From the NCBI RefSeq assembly GCF_009177095.1, contig NZ_AP021861.1, positions 1-64,000 of the forward strand: DNA of 64,000 nucleotides, read 5' to 3'. The DNA is from Lacipirellula parvula. Lineage in GTDB: Bacteria; Planctomycetota; Planctomycetia; Pirellulales; Lacipirellulaceae. Below the pieces are notes generated by a model. It saw only the letters and a program-made list of their open reading frames with translations. It was not told the DNA's origin and did no database searches. The position numbers were made by a program, and so were the translations under genes. This document shows positions 51,468 through 62,239 of this stretch, piece after piece (the stretch's first letter is position 1; every line of letters starts with the position of its first letter).

Positions 51468-51523
51468 CGCAATCTGGGGCCCCGGGAGGGAGGCGTGGGA
51501 AACGTTGCAGGCCCCAGATTGCG
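51468..51523. repeat. inverted repeat upstream of smpB
   Basis: CGCAATCTGGGGCC (from 51468) pairs with GGCCCCAGATTGCG (51510-51523) across a loop of about 28 bases. Confidence 0.75.
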
Positions 51524-51549
51524 ACGGGGTGCAGTCGTGACTTGCGTGG

Positions 51550-51597
51550 TTAGCCGGCGCCGCTGTTGGCCCTGTTGGGCGCGGCGCCGCCGGCTAA
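51550..51597. repeat. TTAG-type GC-rich inverted repeat
   Basis: TTAGCCGGCGCCGC on the left and GCGGCGCCGCCGGCTAA on the right; stem with a small offset. Same TTAG/CTAA end style as other families. Confidence 0.72.
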
Positions 51598-51629
51598 CTC
51601 ACAGTTTCCAGTGTTTCGTTGGCTGGCGA

Positions 51630-51941
51630 TTATTGAATCACTGTCGGAAAGCCAGGCAGACCTGCCAACCCGGGCAAGGCGTTGGCGACGACCGGCGTTC
51701 CGCCGCGTTGCTTCTCATTCAGCGCTTTCTGGCCGAAGTATTCCTGCAGGTCGACGTGAAGTTGCACGCAGTCGACGTAGCGCGAACGCACGGTCGAGTT
51801 CTCTTCGAGCAGTGATACCAAGCGGGCGAAATCGGCTTCGTCCAACTCGTCGTCGAGTAGGTCCCAAATCAACGCTTCGGATTCCTCTATCTGGCCTTCG
51901 AAGTCGCTTGACTGCGAACGGTTTTCAAATCGGTTGTTCAT
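51630..51941 (-). CDS. small protein like the N-terminal segment of planctomycete FecR/anti-sigma proteins
   Basis: A 103-residue acidic protein; the ATG at 51941 has GGAG eight bases upstream. Residues 15-65 (IEESEALIWDLLDDELDEAD, FARLVSLLEENSTVRSRYVD, CVQLHVDLQEYFGQ) match the short cytoplasmic anti-sigma-like helical segment that begins many planctomycete FecR or LamG surface proteins. Here no transmembrane helix or FecR domain follows, and the chain ends in a low-complexity tail (GLAGLPGFPTVIQ). It may be a truncated remnant or a free-standing anti-sigma fragment. The expected partner ECF sigma gene is not visible just upstream. Confidence 0.68.
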   Translation of the reverse strand: MNNRFENRSQSSDFEGQIEESEALIWDLLDDELDEADFARLVSLLEENSTVRSRYVDCVQLHVDLQEYFGQKALNEKQRGGTPVVANALPGLAGLPGFPTVIQ

Positions 51942-52312
51942 CGTAACTCTCCGCCTTGACGAGTCTCGGGCCGCAGTTTGTGGAAGCCGTGGGCTTCGCG
52001 AAACCAGCGGCGCAACTGCGCCAAGAAGATTCGTGGGCAACATCCTTGTCGTGAAGCAGCCGCCGTTTGCTCGCGCACCGTGCGGCCACTACCACAATCT
52101 TCGGTCGAAATAGGGAAGCAAACGGCATGCCCGCCTATAAAAAGAACGAAAATCCGGGCCGTTTGGTTCGCTAGCATGCGAGAAATAGCGGTGTTTTCGC
52201 TGTTATGGCCCAGTGCCGGCCCTGTCGCGGCAGGCGGTGCCAGCGGCCGCGGGAGTGCCCAATGCTGAAGCAGCGGCGGCGGAAGGTTGCCGCTGACGGG
52301 GGCACGCGACGG
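51942..52312. other. intergenic region, no gene recognised
   Basis: About 370 bases between the FecR-like fragment and the phosphoesterase gene. Short open frames on the minus strand (for example 51938-52177) have no recognisable domain; a decayed sigma-factor gene was considered but no sigma region 2 or 4 motif could be read. Confidence 0.45.
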
Positions 52313-52795
52313 CTACAGCGGGATGATCGTTGCCTCGAGCGTCGGCAGGTCGACGATTGCTAGCGAATGAGGATTCGCTCGGTAGAGGGCGCCCGGATTG
52401 AGGACGAGCGTCTCGCCGATCCGCTCGATCGCCGCGACGTGGGTGTGGCCGTAGCAGACGAGGTCGTAATCGCCAGAGCGGATCGCTTCCTGGAAGCGGC
52501 GGCGGTCGTCGCTGTGAATGAGCGCGATGCGGCGGTCGCCGATTGCGAGGTCGCCGAAGGCGCCGTGGCAGGTCTGCCCTGCTCGTTCGATCGCGGTGGC
52601 GAATTCGGCGTGGTCGTAGTCGCAGTTGCCGAAGACGAAATCGGTCGGCCACTGGGCGAACAGCTCGACGACCGCGATCGAACCGATGTCGCCGCAGTGG
52701 ACGACGCGATCGACCTGCAGGCTTTCCAGCATGCGGATCGCGGGGCGGGTGACCTCGACGTGGCCGTGCGAATCGCTGACGACTCCGAGTCGCAT
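52313..52795 (-). CDS. YfcE/MJ0936-type metallophosphoesterase
   Basis: A 160-residue single-domain calcineurin-like phosphoesterase with two metal sites. Motifs in order are GVVSDSHGH (D-x-H), VVHCGDIG (GD), FGNCDYD (GNCD), LIHSDD (in place of the usual HG.), CYGHTHV (GH-x-H) and LNPGALYR. Proteins of this size hydrolyse phosphodiesters or nucleotides in vitro; physiological substrate unknown. It lies 3 bases beyond the ATP-grasp gene on the same strand, as the last gene of a probable three-gene unit. Confidence 0.92.
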   Translation of the reverse strand: MRLGVVSDSHGHVEVTRPAIRMLESLQVDRVVHCGDIGSIAVVELFAQWPTDFVFGNCDYDHAEFATAIERAGQTCHGAFGDLAIGDRRIALIHSDDRRRFQEAIRSGDYDLVCYGHTHVAAIERIGETLVLNPGALYRANPHSLAIVDLPTLEATIIPL

Positions 52796-52798
52796 GGC

Positions 52799-53983
52799 TT
52801 ACTCCTCGGGATAGAGTCGGGATTCGACTTGGGCGAGCAGCCGCTTCATCTCGCTATCGTACTTTGCGGCAGGGGCGGCGGCGAACGCGGTGAGGATTGG
52901 CTGCCCGAGGACGATGCCTTCGCCGGCGGCGGGGATGTCGGCAAGTTGGCACGCCGCGGAGTCGAGCGACGAGTGGCTCATCGCCCAGGCGTGGAACTCG
53001 TCGCTTACCAAGGCCTCGCGTTTAGCGTAGAGGATTGTCTTGCCGTGGATGAGCGGTTCGTCGTCTGTTTTCGAACTGGTCTTGCTGGAACGTTGCGAGG
53101 GCACGGGCTCTGCCAGTTCACCTTGGCAGGCGTTGACGTGCGCCTCGACGGCGTTGACGCCGGTCATCCGTTCGACAATTTCAGCGGAGGATGAGTAGCG
53201 CGGGTTGATTTCGATGATCCAGGCCTTCTCGCCATGGATCACGAGGTCGACGCCGACGAGGCCGAGGAGTTTGAAGCGCTCGCTCAGGAGTTCGCCGAGC
53301 CGCGCGAGTTGCACGGCGACGGCGTCGCTTACTTGCAGCGGGCCGACGGAGCCGGAGTAGTGCCAAGGCTTCGCTCGCGCCGCGGCGTCGCCGACGAGTT
53401 GGTGCGTGACGCCGAGCAACTGCGAGCCATTGCGCGAGCAGACGAACACCGCGGCCGCGGAGGCGCCGCCGATGAAGCGTTGGAAGTAGGCTTCCGCGTC
53501 GAGCGCCCGTTGGCGAGACTCGGCGCCGTCGAGGAGCCAGACGCCGGAGCCGTTGGCGCTGCGGTAGGTTTTGCAAAGCCACGAGCGATCGAGCGGCAGC
53601 TTGTCGGGCGTTTCGACGGTCTCAGGAAACCAGAGACCGGCGGCGTGAATGACCGGCTGCAGCAAGAGCGGATTGCGAGTGGCGCGGATCGCCCCGCCGC
53701 TGCAGCCGATGAGGGGCCGCACTTTCGCGAGCGAGGTGATCAGCTCGTGATGGTTTTCCATCGCGCCGGTGAAGAGCCAACCGTCGCATTCCGTGTGCGA
53801 CAGCCAGTCGGCGATCGATTCGGGGTAGCCCGATTCAATCCGCGTGACGTCGCAGTGCGCCCGCAAGTCCGCGTCGGCGAAGAGGTCGGCGGCGACGACT
53901 TCGTAGCCGGCCCGCAGCGCGGAGAAAGCCGCCGCGCGAACGCTGGCGCCGACGATCGCGAGTTTCTTGATTGGCTCAGCCAT
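52799..53983 (-). CDS. ATP-grasp domain protein (predicted carboxylate-amine ligase type)
   Basis: A 394-residue cytosolic protein with an N-terminal Rossmann-like pre-ATP-grasp domain (KLAIVGASVRAAAFSALRAGYEVVAADLFADADL) and an ATP-grasp fold. KTYRSANGSGVWLL is the lysine/glycine loop, and GLVGVDLVIHGEKAWIIEINPRYSSSAEI holds the metal-binding Glu-Asn-Arg. The pattern resembles COG2232-type predicted ligases, which in planctomycetes and methylotrophs can be linked to methanopterin-type C1 chemistry; that link is weak here because no such genes are nearby. The start overlaps the MazG-like gene by 8 bases, so translation is probably coupled. Substrates unknown. Confidence 0.87.
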   Translation of the reverse strand: MAEPIKKLAIVGASVRAAAFSALRAGYEVVAADLFADADLRAHCDVTRIESGYPESIADWLSHTECDGWLFTGAMENHHELITSLAKVRPLIGCSGGAIRATRNPLLLQPVIHAAGLWFPETVETPDKLPLDRSWLCKTYRSANGSGVWLLDGAESRQRALDAEAYFQRFIGGASAAAVFVCSRNGSQLLGVTHQLVGDAAARAKPWHYSGSVGPLQVSDAVAVQLARLGELLSERFKLLGLVGVDLVIHGEKAWIIEINPRYSSSAEIVERMTGVNAVEAHVNACQGELAEPVPSQRSSKTSSKTDDEPLIHGKTILYAKREALVSDEFHAWAMSHSSLDSAACQLADIPAAGEGIVLGQPILTAFAAAPAAKYDSEMKRLLAQVESRLYPEE

Positions 53984-54335
53984 CGCGGCGATACCGGCCG
54001 CGGAATTCCTCGGCGGGGTATTTGAGGCGGTTCTTCACCATCTTGTTGCGGATGGCGTCGGAGACGTCGATGCCGAGCTCGTTGGCGAGCGCAAACGAGT
54101 AGCCGATGACGTCGGCGAGTTCTTCGCCAATGGCGGCTAGCTTCTCAGCGTCTTCAGGCAGCTTCCGCGAGGCGTCGACGTCGAGCCACTGGAAGTGTTC
54201 CATCAGTTCCGCGGCTTCGACGGCGAGGGCCATCGAGACGTTTTTCGGAGCGTGGAACTGGCGCCAATCGCGTTCTTCGACGAACTGGCGAATGATTTGG
54301 CGGAGCTCTTCGACGGTGGTGGTGGCGTCGCTCAT
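53976..54335 (-). CDS. MazG-like nucleotide pyrophosphohydrolase
   Basis: A 119-residue all-alpha NTP pyrophosphohydrolase of the dCTPase/MazG-like type, probably a house-cleaning enzyme for non-canonical or excess dNTPs. The metal-binding acidic residues are visible in SMALAVEAAELMEHFQW (ExxE) and GEELADVIGYSFALANELGID (ExxD), with KNRLKYP near the C-terminus. Length matches the short family. It is first in the minus-strand unit with the ATP-grasp and phosphoesterase genes, overlapping the former by 8 bases. A ~100-base dispersed repeat lies just upstream. Confidence 0.92.
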   Translation of the reverse strand: MSDATTTVEELRQIIRQFVEERDWRQFHAPKNVSMALAVEAAELMEHFQWLDVDASRKLPEDAEKLAAIGEELADVIGYSFALANELGIDVSDAIRNKMVKNRLKYPAEEFRGRYRRDG

Positions 54336-54375
54336 GGGCGTTTCTGTAGTGAAGAGCCTAATAAATGATCTTGTG

Positions 54376-54473
54376 GTCCCCTCCCCTTGATGGGGAGGGT
54401 TAGGGAGGGGTGACTGCAGCTGGTACCAGCGATCTACCCCCTCCCCAGCCCTCCCCTCAAGGGGGAGGGAGCC
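54376..54473. repeat. ~100-base C/G-rich dispersed repeat
   Basis: Copy of the repeat at 50593-50692, with TGATGGGGAGGG in place of TGAGGGGGAGGG; lies between the pseudo-receiver and MazG-like genes. Confidence 0.85.
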
Positions 54474-54490
54474 GAAGGGTTTTTTATAAA

Positions 54491-55507
54491 CTATGCCGCC
54501 CGTTCAAACCCCGGCAGCAGCTGCTGGCGGGCCGGGTGGCGGCGCTCATGATAGCGCTGCCGGTAGCCGTCTGCCAAGTGGCTCATCACCTCCAGGGCGA
54601 GCAGGTCGGCCCGGTTCATCACGTGCCGGGCGCTCCGATTGCCGAGCCCCTGCACCAGCTCTTCGAGGACTTGCAGGTGGAGCTGCAGTGCTCGCTGGGC
54701 TGAGACGTTCGCCTCGGCCAGCAGCGTCGCGAGGTCGGACATTTCGCGGGCGAGGTTGCCGGCGCCCATGATCACGTAGGCTCGCAGCAGTTCGCGATAG
54801 TGAGCGACGAGTTCCGGCGGCAGCGGGTGCGGCTCGCGCGGCGCCATTGCGAGGAGGTCGATCCCAATGCAGGGCGCGTCGTCGGCTAATAAGCCGTCGG
54901 CGTCGGCGATGAGCGATAACGTGACTGGCGGCGGCTGGCGGCCTGCACTTAGTTCTTCCAAGTCTGCGATTAGCGCCCGCTGTTGCTCAAGCAGGCGTTC
55001 TGCTTCTTGGCGCTCTTGCTGCAGGCGGTGGCGTTCGGCTTGGATTAGCCGGCGGTTCTCGCGACTGAGCGCGGCACGCTCGATCGCCCGCGAGAACTTC
55101 CAAAGCAGACCGCGAACGGTGGTCTCGGCGAGGCAGCAATAATCGTCGGCGCCCGCTTCGTAGCACAGGGCGTCGAGCGTTGCCGGCGGTTCGTGGCCGA
55201 GCAGCAGAATCGGGGCGTCGTGCCCGCCGGTGCGGAGGGCCGTGGCGAGTTCCAGGCCGTCGAACACTAGCGGCTCGTGGCCGATGAGGATCGCGTCGAA
55301 CGCTTCGTGGCGGAGGCGAGCGAGGCCGGATGCTTCGCCGATCGCTTCCTCGACGGTGATTTGCGCGGCCCCATCGACGGCGAAGGCGTTGGCGAGCCAC
55401 GTGGCGGCGCCGCGACTAGCGGCGATGAACAGGAGCTTCAGCCGGGCGGGGAGCGGCGCCGCGGCGACGCCGGCGTGATGCTCAGCAGCGGTGAAGGCAA
55501 CGGCCAT
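54491..55507 (-). CDS. pseudo-receiver / coiled-coil protein
   Basis: A 338-residue soluble protein. Residues 20-150 follow the CheY-like pattern (RLKLLFIAASRGAATWLANAF, FDAILIGHEPLVFDGLELAT, APILLLGHEPPATLDALCYEAGADDY), but the acceptor Asp is replaced (LIGHEP), the Thr/Ser is Gly (LLLGHE) and the Lys is missing, so phosphorylation is unlikely. A coiled coil follows (ENRRLIQAERHRLQQERQEAERLLEQQRAL, about 160-195). The C-terminal 120 residues are helical (LREMSDLATLLAEANVSAQ... LGNRSARHVMNRADLLALEV) and unknown. No output DNA-binding domain is visible. Possibly a scaffold or sensor; function not assigned. Confidence 0.75.
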   Translation of the reverse strand: MAVAFTAAEHHAGVAAAPLPARLKLLFIAASRGAATWLANAFAVDGAAQITVEEAIGEASGLARLRHEAFDAILIGHEPLVFDGLELATALRTGGHDAPILLLGHEPPATLDALCYEAGADDYCCLAETTVRGLLWKFSRAIERAALSRENRRLIQAERHRLQQERQEAERLLEQQRALIADLEELSAGRQPPPVTLSLIADADGLLADDAPCIGIDLLAMAPREPHPLPPELVAHYRELLRAYVIMGAGNLAREMSDLATLLAEANVSAQRALQLHLQVLEELVQGLGNRSARHVMNRADLLALEVMSHLADGYRQRYHERRHPARQQLLPGFERAA

Positions 55508-55848
55508 GGCGCGTCCTGTGTCGAGTGGGCGGTTTGTTGAGAGAGGCGACGGAGGGTAGTCGATTCGTCTTTTTTCCTCAACGGCGGCGGGCTACTGGCG
55601 GAGAATGATGGTTGTGGGAGGCGTCTCCGACGCCGAAGCCGCGGTCCATACTAACGCGGCATGGAGAATCAAATCGGCGTCGGAGACGCCTCCCACAGGA
55701 TCGAGTTCAGGCTCCGGCGCGGGGCGTGGCATGATTTCCGGCCTCGCGTAGCTTTCCTACAATGACGGCCGGCCCTGCGACGATACTACAACGTGAACTT
55801 TGAACCGCTGGCGCCAGCATTGCTGGCAGGCGGATGGAATGACGAACG
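55508..55848. other. divergent intergenic region upstream of larC
   Basis: About 340 bases between divergent genes. It holds an inverted pair of GGAG-type palindromes (55612-55699). Promoters for both genes are expected; none picked with confidence. Confidence 0.5.
55612..55699. repeat. inverted pair of GGAG-type palindromes
   Basis: TTGTGGGAGGCGTCTCCGAC and the reverse form GTCGGAGACGCCTCCCACAG, about 40 bases apart, in the divergent region upstream of larC. Confidence 0.85.
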
Positions 55849-57021
55849 ATGCGAATTGCTTACCTCGATTGCGCTAGCGGCATTAGCGGCGACATGACGC
55901 TCGGCGCCCTCGTCGACGCGGGCGTCGATCTGGCCGCGGTGCAGGCGGGGATTGATTCGCTCGGCCTGCCGAGTTGCCGGCTCGTCGTCCAAGAGACGAA
56001 GAAGTGTGGATTCCGCGCGACGCAGCTCACGGTGGAGCATGAGCCGGAGCACAAGCATCGCCATTTGCATCACATCGAAGCGATGATCGCCGGCAGCGTG
56101 TTGACTGCGCGGCAGCGGGAACTCGCGCTGCGGATCTTTGGCAAGCTCGCCGAGGCCGAGGCGAAGGTCCACGGCACGACGATTCAGAAGGTTCACTTCC
56201 ACGAGGTGGGCGCCGTCGATTCGATTGCCGACATCGTCGGCAGCGCGATCGCGTGGGACCTGCTTGGCGTCGAGCGGATCGTTTGTTCGCCGGTGCCGAC
56301 GGGGACGGGGTTTGTGCAGATCGCTCACGGGCGGTGTTCGATTCCGGCGCCAGCGACCGGCGAGCTGCTGCGCGGCATTCCGCTGGCCGACTTTGCTGCA
56401 GAGGGCGAGCTGACGACGCCGACGGGGGCGGCGATTGTGGCGGCGCTGGTCGGTGAGTTCGGCCCGTTGCCGGCGATGACCGTCGAAACGATTGGCTACG
56501 GCGCCGGGCAGAAAGATTTTACGCATCCAAATTTGCTGCGATTGCTGGTGGGCGAATCGTCTGCCAAGGCCACGCCCTCGATGAGCGACACGATTGTCTT
56601 GCTCGAAACCAACCTCGACGACGTTACCGGCGAGGCGATTGGGTTCGCGAGCGAACGGCTGCGGCAAGCTGGCGCCCTCGATGTGTCGACGACTCCGCTG
56701 GCGATGAAGAAGAGCCGGCCGGGCGTGCTGCTGGCTGTGCAGTGCCGGCCGGCGGATGCGGAGGCGCTCGCTGCAGTGATCTTCCGCGAGACGACGGCGC
56801 TCGGCGTGCGACGTTCGACGGTCGAACGCATCGTCTTGCCGCGGCGAACGACGACGGTGTCGACGGCTCATGGTGAAGTGGGTGGCATCGTCGCGACGCT
56901 GCCTGACGGGAGCGAACGGTTCTCGCCGGAGTACGACGCGTGTGCGAAGCTCGCGGCAGAGCGTTTGTTGCCGTTGGAACAAATTCAATCTGCCGCGCGA
57001 GCGGCGTTTACAACTGGCTGA
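55849..57021 (+). CDS. larC: nickel-pincer cofactor nickel insertase LarC
   Basis: CTP-dependent nickel insertion into the pyridinium bisthiocarboxylate mononucleotide that makes the nickel-pincer cofactor of lactate racemase-like enzymes. The 390-residue protein begins MRIAYLDCASGISGDMTLGAL and contains the His-rich HEPEHKHRHLHHIEAMI, KVHFHEVGAVDSIADIVGSA, PTGTGFVQIAHGRCSIPAPAT, ELTTPTGAAIV, LETNLDDVTGEAIGFASE and TTPLAMKKSRPGVLL. The frame is continuous, unlike the L. plantarum gene that needs a ribosomal frameshift. LarA, LarB and LarE genes are not in the window, so the cofactor may be finished and used through genes elsewhere. Confidence 0.94.
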   Translation: MRIAYLDCASGISGDMTLGALVDAGVDLAAVQAGIDSLGLPSCRLVVQETKKCGFRATQLTVEHEPEHKHRHLHHIEAMIAGSVLTARQRELALRIFGKLAEAEAKVHGTTIQKVHFHEVGAVDSIADIVGSAIAWDLLGVERIVCSPVPTGTGFVQIAHGRCSIPAPATGELLRGIPLADFAAEGELTTPTGAAIVAALVGEFGPLPAMTVETIGYGAGQKDFTHPNLLRLLVGESSAKATPSMSDTIVLLETNLDDVTGEAIGFASERLRQAGALDVSTTPLAMKKSRPGVLLAVQCRPADAEALAAVIFRETTALGVRRSTVERIVLPRRTTTVSTAHGEVGGIVATLPDGSERFSPEYDACAKLAAERLLPLEQIQSAARAAFTTG

Positions 57022-57069
57022 GCGAACGCTCGCCGATTGGTTACACTCCGCATTCAACAAGGAAGTTCG

Positions 57070-57252
57070 ATGGCCGGGATTCACGAGATCGTCCGCGAGA
57101 CGCCGAAAGTCAAACGCCCTCCCCTGCAGCCGAGCGAACTGCTGCCGGAACTGCGGCGCCGCGTCGGCCGGTTCGAGGAATTCGCGTCGCTGAATCGGGA
57201 GCTGACGAATCTGGTGGAGGCTCGGCTGCAGGAACTGGCGGCGTCGGCGTAA
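57070..57252 (+). CDS. small coiled-coil protein
   Basis: A 60-residue protein starting at the ATG at 57070 with AAGGAAG four to eleven bases upstream, a strong Shine-Dalgarno for this genome. The sequence MAGIHEIVRETPKVKRPPLQ is followed by an amphipathic helix (PSELLPELRRRVGRFEEFAS, NRELTNLVEARLQELAAS), a likely coiled coil. No recognised domain. It lies 48 bases after larC on the same strand, so the two are probably co-transcribed, but a role in nickel cofactor synthesis is not implied by sequence. Confidence 0.68.
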   Translation: MAGIHEIVRETPKVKRPPLQPSELLPELRRRVGRFEEFASLNRELTNLVEARLQELAASA

Positions 57253-57330
57253 GCGGGCGAGGCTATCAAGGTCCGCGATCGCTGAATCGACCCGAGGCGC
57301 CGGGCCCAAAGCACGCGGACTGGAAGCGGC

Positions 57331-58968
57331 TCACGGCTCTGTATCATCGGAAGTGGCTTCAACCGGCAGTTGAAACGGCGGCAACGGCAGGCGGATGGCG
57401 AGGTCGCAGTCGTCGTGTTCACGGCGTTCGACTTCATCTGATTCGACCCATGCGCCGTCTCTGATTTCCCCGGTGAAGTCGGAGCCGTTGTCGTTGTCCT
57501 TGTCTTCGAAGAGGCTGTAAAGGAGATACCCGTCACGTGTTCGCCGGTAGATAAGGCGTTCGTCGGAGTACGGGTCGCCGAGGAGCGTCGCGTCGTCGAG
57601 AGCGAGTTCGTCGAGCGACGTTGGATAGCCGTTGTGCTCGGCGCGGTAGACGGCGAGCTCAACAGCGACGCGCAGTAGCCGCAGTCGAGTCTCGTCGCGA
57701 CTCTTGGCTTTGAATCCCGAGGCTACTGCGTCGAGAAGGTAGTATGCGAGCGCATCTCCAACTGCTCGCGACCGTTGATCGCGGTTGAGCGATTCCGTCA
57801 CGAGGGGGACTGATTCCGCTAGTTCGGCGAATAGCTGCTTTTGAACTCTCACGCGGCGGCGAGACTGTGGCTCACGTGCGGCGCGTGCGACGCGGTCATG
57901 CCAGTCATTGACGATGAGAAGCACCTGCGATTCGTCGAAATCGATCGTTCGGAGTCTAGTCAAGGAGTCGGCGTCTTCGACATTTAGTCCGCCAAGTCGG
58001 CCACGGAATAGTCGCAGACAGATGTCCATCGCCACGCAACGTTCGCCGAAGTCAATAATCGGCGCGAGATCGGTCGACTGCTCCAAGGTCGAGAGGTCAT
58101 TCCGTATCTGATGGAGCAACTTCGTAGAAACTTCAGGCGACTGAAGTATTGCAAGCGTTACTCGACCCGCACGTTCGCGTAGCGAAACGCAGACTAGTGA
58201 GTTGATCACCGTCCATCCCTGATTCGCTTGATTGCTCTGCTGCCACATGGCCCATGCGTCCTGCCAGGCTTCTGCGCACTGTTTCTTGGAAAGGCGCCAA
58301 TTGGCGCGAAGTGCAAGAGCACAGGCGGCGCTGCGAAGTTGTTCAGCATCGGGCAGAGTAACGAGGGCCAGTTCGCTGGACTGATCTTGCAAGAGGTTCG
58401 GAGGGGGGCTGTAGAATCGAGGCCGTGCAGCGCTGGCGATGAGTTGATCGAGCCGCTGTTCATTTGCTTTCAACCATGAGGTCGCGGGCGGTACGCTTGA
58501 GGCGAGTAGCCTTCCATCTGTGACGGCGTTGATCACTTGCTGGGACAGTTCGGCAGCGCTCGCCGTATTGAGGGTAGGATCTTGCGATTGGAGCCACTCG
58601 ACGAGCCTCTGCTCAAAAAGCTCTGTGCGCGGGCCGTCGAAGCGTGGCTGGCAAGTCTGCGGATCAATTCTTAAGGCACCGCAGATACGTTGAAAGTCGT
58701 CATCGCTAACCCCACTCGGCCCCATCGCTTGCCAAAAGATGATTGCTCCATTGTTATCCTCGGTCACGCCCTTCGCTTGGCGATCTATGATCGCTTGGGC
58801 GTAGTTTGGCAAGTCATCCTCAGCGAGCGGGTTGGTGATGAAAGTCGTCTCTCTGTCGAGTTTGATTGCCGGCTCCGCTGCGGCGATCAAACTAGAGCCC
58901 GCGCCAGTCGCGGTTAGGGCGACGAACAGCGTGGCGAGCCAAGTTCGACTAGAGTCGTGGTGACGCAT
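57331..58968 (-). CDS. secreted conserved hypothetical protein
   Basis: A 545-residue protein with a plausible signal peptide (TWLATLFVALTATGAGSSLIAAAEP). The mature part is helical and without a recognised domain. A segment GVTEDNNGAIIFWQAMGPSG near residue 70 and the C-terminal LRLLRVAVELAVYRAEHNGYPTSLDEL (split here only by its length) resemble planctomycete proteins of unknown role; the latter recalls the YRAEHGRYP..LDEL motif at the ends of type II-secretion pseudopilin-like and related planctomycete secreted proteins. It appears distantly related to the protein at 44282-45658. Lower G+C and more varied codons than neighbours around 57900-58900, which could point to a different history. 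Convergent with the larC pair. Confidence 0.72.
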   Translation of the reverse strand: MRHHDSSRTWLATLFVALTATGAGSSLIAAAEPAIKLDRETTFITNPLAEDDLPNYAQAIIDRQAKGVTEDNNGAIIFWQAMGPSGVSDDDFQRICGALRIDPQTCQPRFDGPRTELFEQRLVEWLQSQDPTLNTASAAELSQQVINAVTDGRLLASSVPPATSWLKANEQRLDQLIASAARPRFYSPPPNLLQDQSSELALVTLPDAEQLRSAACALALRANWRLSKKQCAEAWQDAWAMWQQSNQANQGWTVINSLVCVSLRERAGRVTLAILQSPEVSTKLLHQIRNDLSTLEQSTDLAPIIDFGERCVAMDICLRLFRGRLGGLNVEDADSLTRLRTIDFDESQVLLIVNDWHDRVARAAREPQSRRRVRVQKQLFAELAESVPLVTESLNRDQRSRAVGDALAYYLLDAVASGFKAKSRDETRLRLLRVAVELAVYRAEHNGYPTSLDELALDDATLLGDPYSDERLIYRRTRDGYLLYSLFEDKDNDNGSDFTGEIRDGAWVESDEVERREHDDCDLAIRLPLPPFQLPVEATSDDTEP

Positions 58969-59047
58969 AGCACTTTGCTTGACGAGAGCGGGAATCTCGA
59001 GATCCCTGCATTCTACGTGGCGATTTAGCGAGACGCTAATCGTCGGG

Positions 59048-59082
59048 CGGCATGCTCTCGCCCCTCAGGCGTGAGCATGCCG
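59048..59082. repeat. hairpin between gyrA and the hypothetical gene
   Basis: CGGCATGCTC pairs with GAGCATGCCG across 15 bases, downstream of the gyrA stop. It could act as a terminator but has no T-run. Confidence 0.55.
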
Positions 59083-59153
59083 AGCCCTCGCAGGCGCTCC
59101 AACGCGGTTCTACATGTCGACGCTCCGCGACGACATGCCACCCGTTTGCGGGA

Positions 59154-61895
<2,742 letters not shown>

Positions 61896-62239
61896 GCGGG
61901 GATCCTTCTGCGGTGATTCGGGCGGCCTGTTCCGCCCGGGGCGGGCAGGCTGCGAGGACCCGGCATTTTAGCAAATTCTGGGGTGGATTTATAGCTCCTT
62001 GGGCGAGGCGTGGAGGGGGGCTGAGAGACGAAGTTGAAGCCTGTTTTAGCCCTGCTTATTCGCAGCTATTCGCTGAAGGATCCAATCAAACGAAACCCTC
62101 TGGTCCCCTCCCCTTGAGGGGGAGGGTTAGGGAGGGGTGACGGCGGCGGGTACCAGCGTTCCACCCCCCTCCCCAGCCCTCCCCTCCGGGGGGAGGGAGC
62201 CACAAAATTCAGAAGGAGGCAATAAACTACTCGCTTGTG
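61896..62239. other. intergenic region upstream of gyrA
   Basis: About 340 bases. The gyrA promoter should lie near 61900-62000. The rest is occupied by a ~100-base dispersed repeat (62102-62202). No gene recognised. Confidence 0.5.
62102..62202. repeat. ~100-base C/G-rich dispersed repeat
   Basis: Third copy of the repeat at 50593-50692, upstream of gyrA; the right part has CCTCCGGGGGGAGG in place of CCTCAAGGGGGAGG. Confidence 0.85.

Larger units (their letters stand above)
51269..51629. other. intergenic region with two hairpins
   Basis: About 360 bases upstream of smpB and downstream of the small FecR-like gene. No supported gene. It holds an inverted repeat with a 14-base stem (51468-51523) and a GC-rich inverted repeat with TTAGCCGGCGCCGC arms (51550-51597). 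The promoter of smpB should lie near 51300-51400. Confidence 0.5.

Noticed and set aside
51938-52177. Remnant of an ECF sigma factor gene upstream of the FecR-like fragment
   Set aside because: No region 2 or region 4 motif can be read in any frame; similarity is limited to position.
57331-58968. Recent horizontal transfer of the secreted hypothetical gene
   Set aside because: Codon use looks somewhat different by eye, but there are no mobility genes, direct repeats or tRNA nearby; the evidence is too weak.
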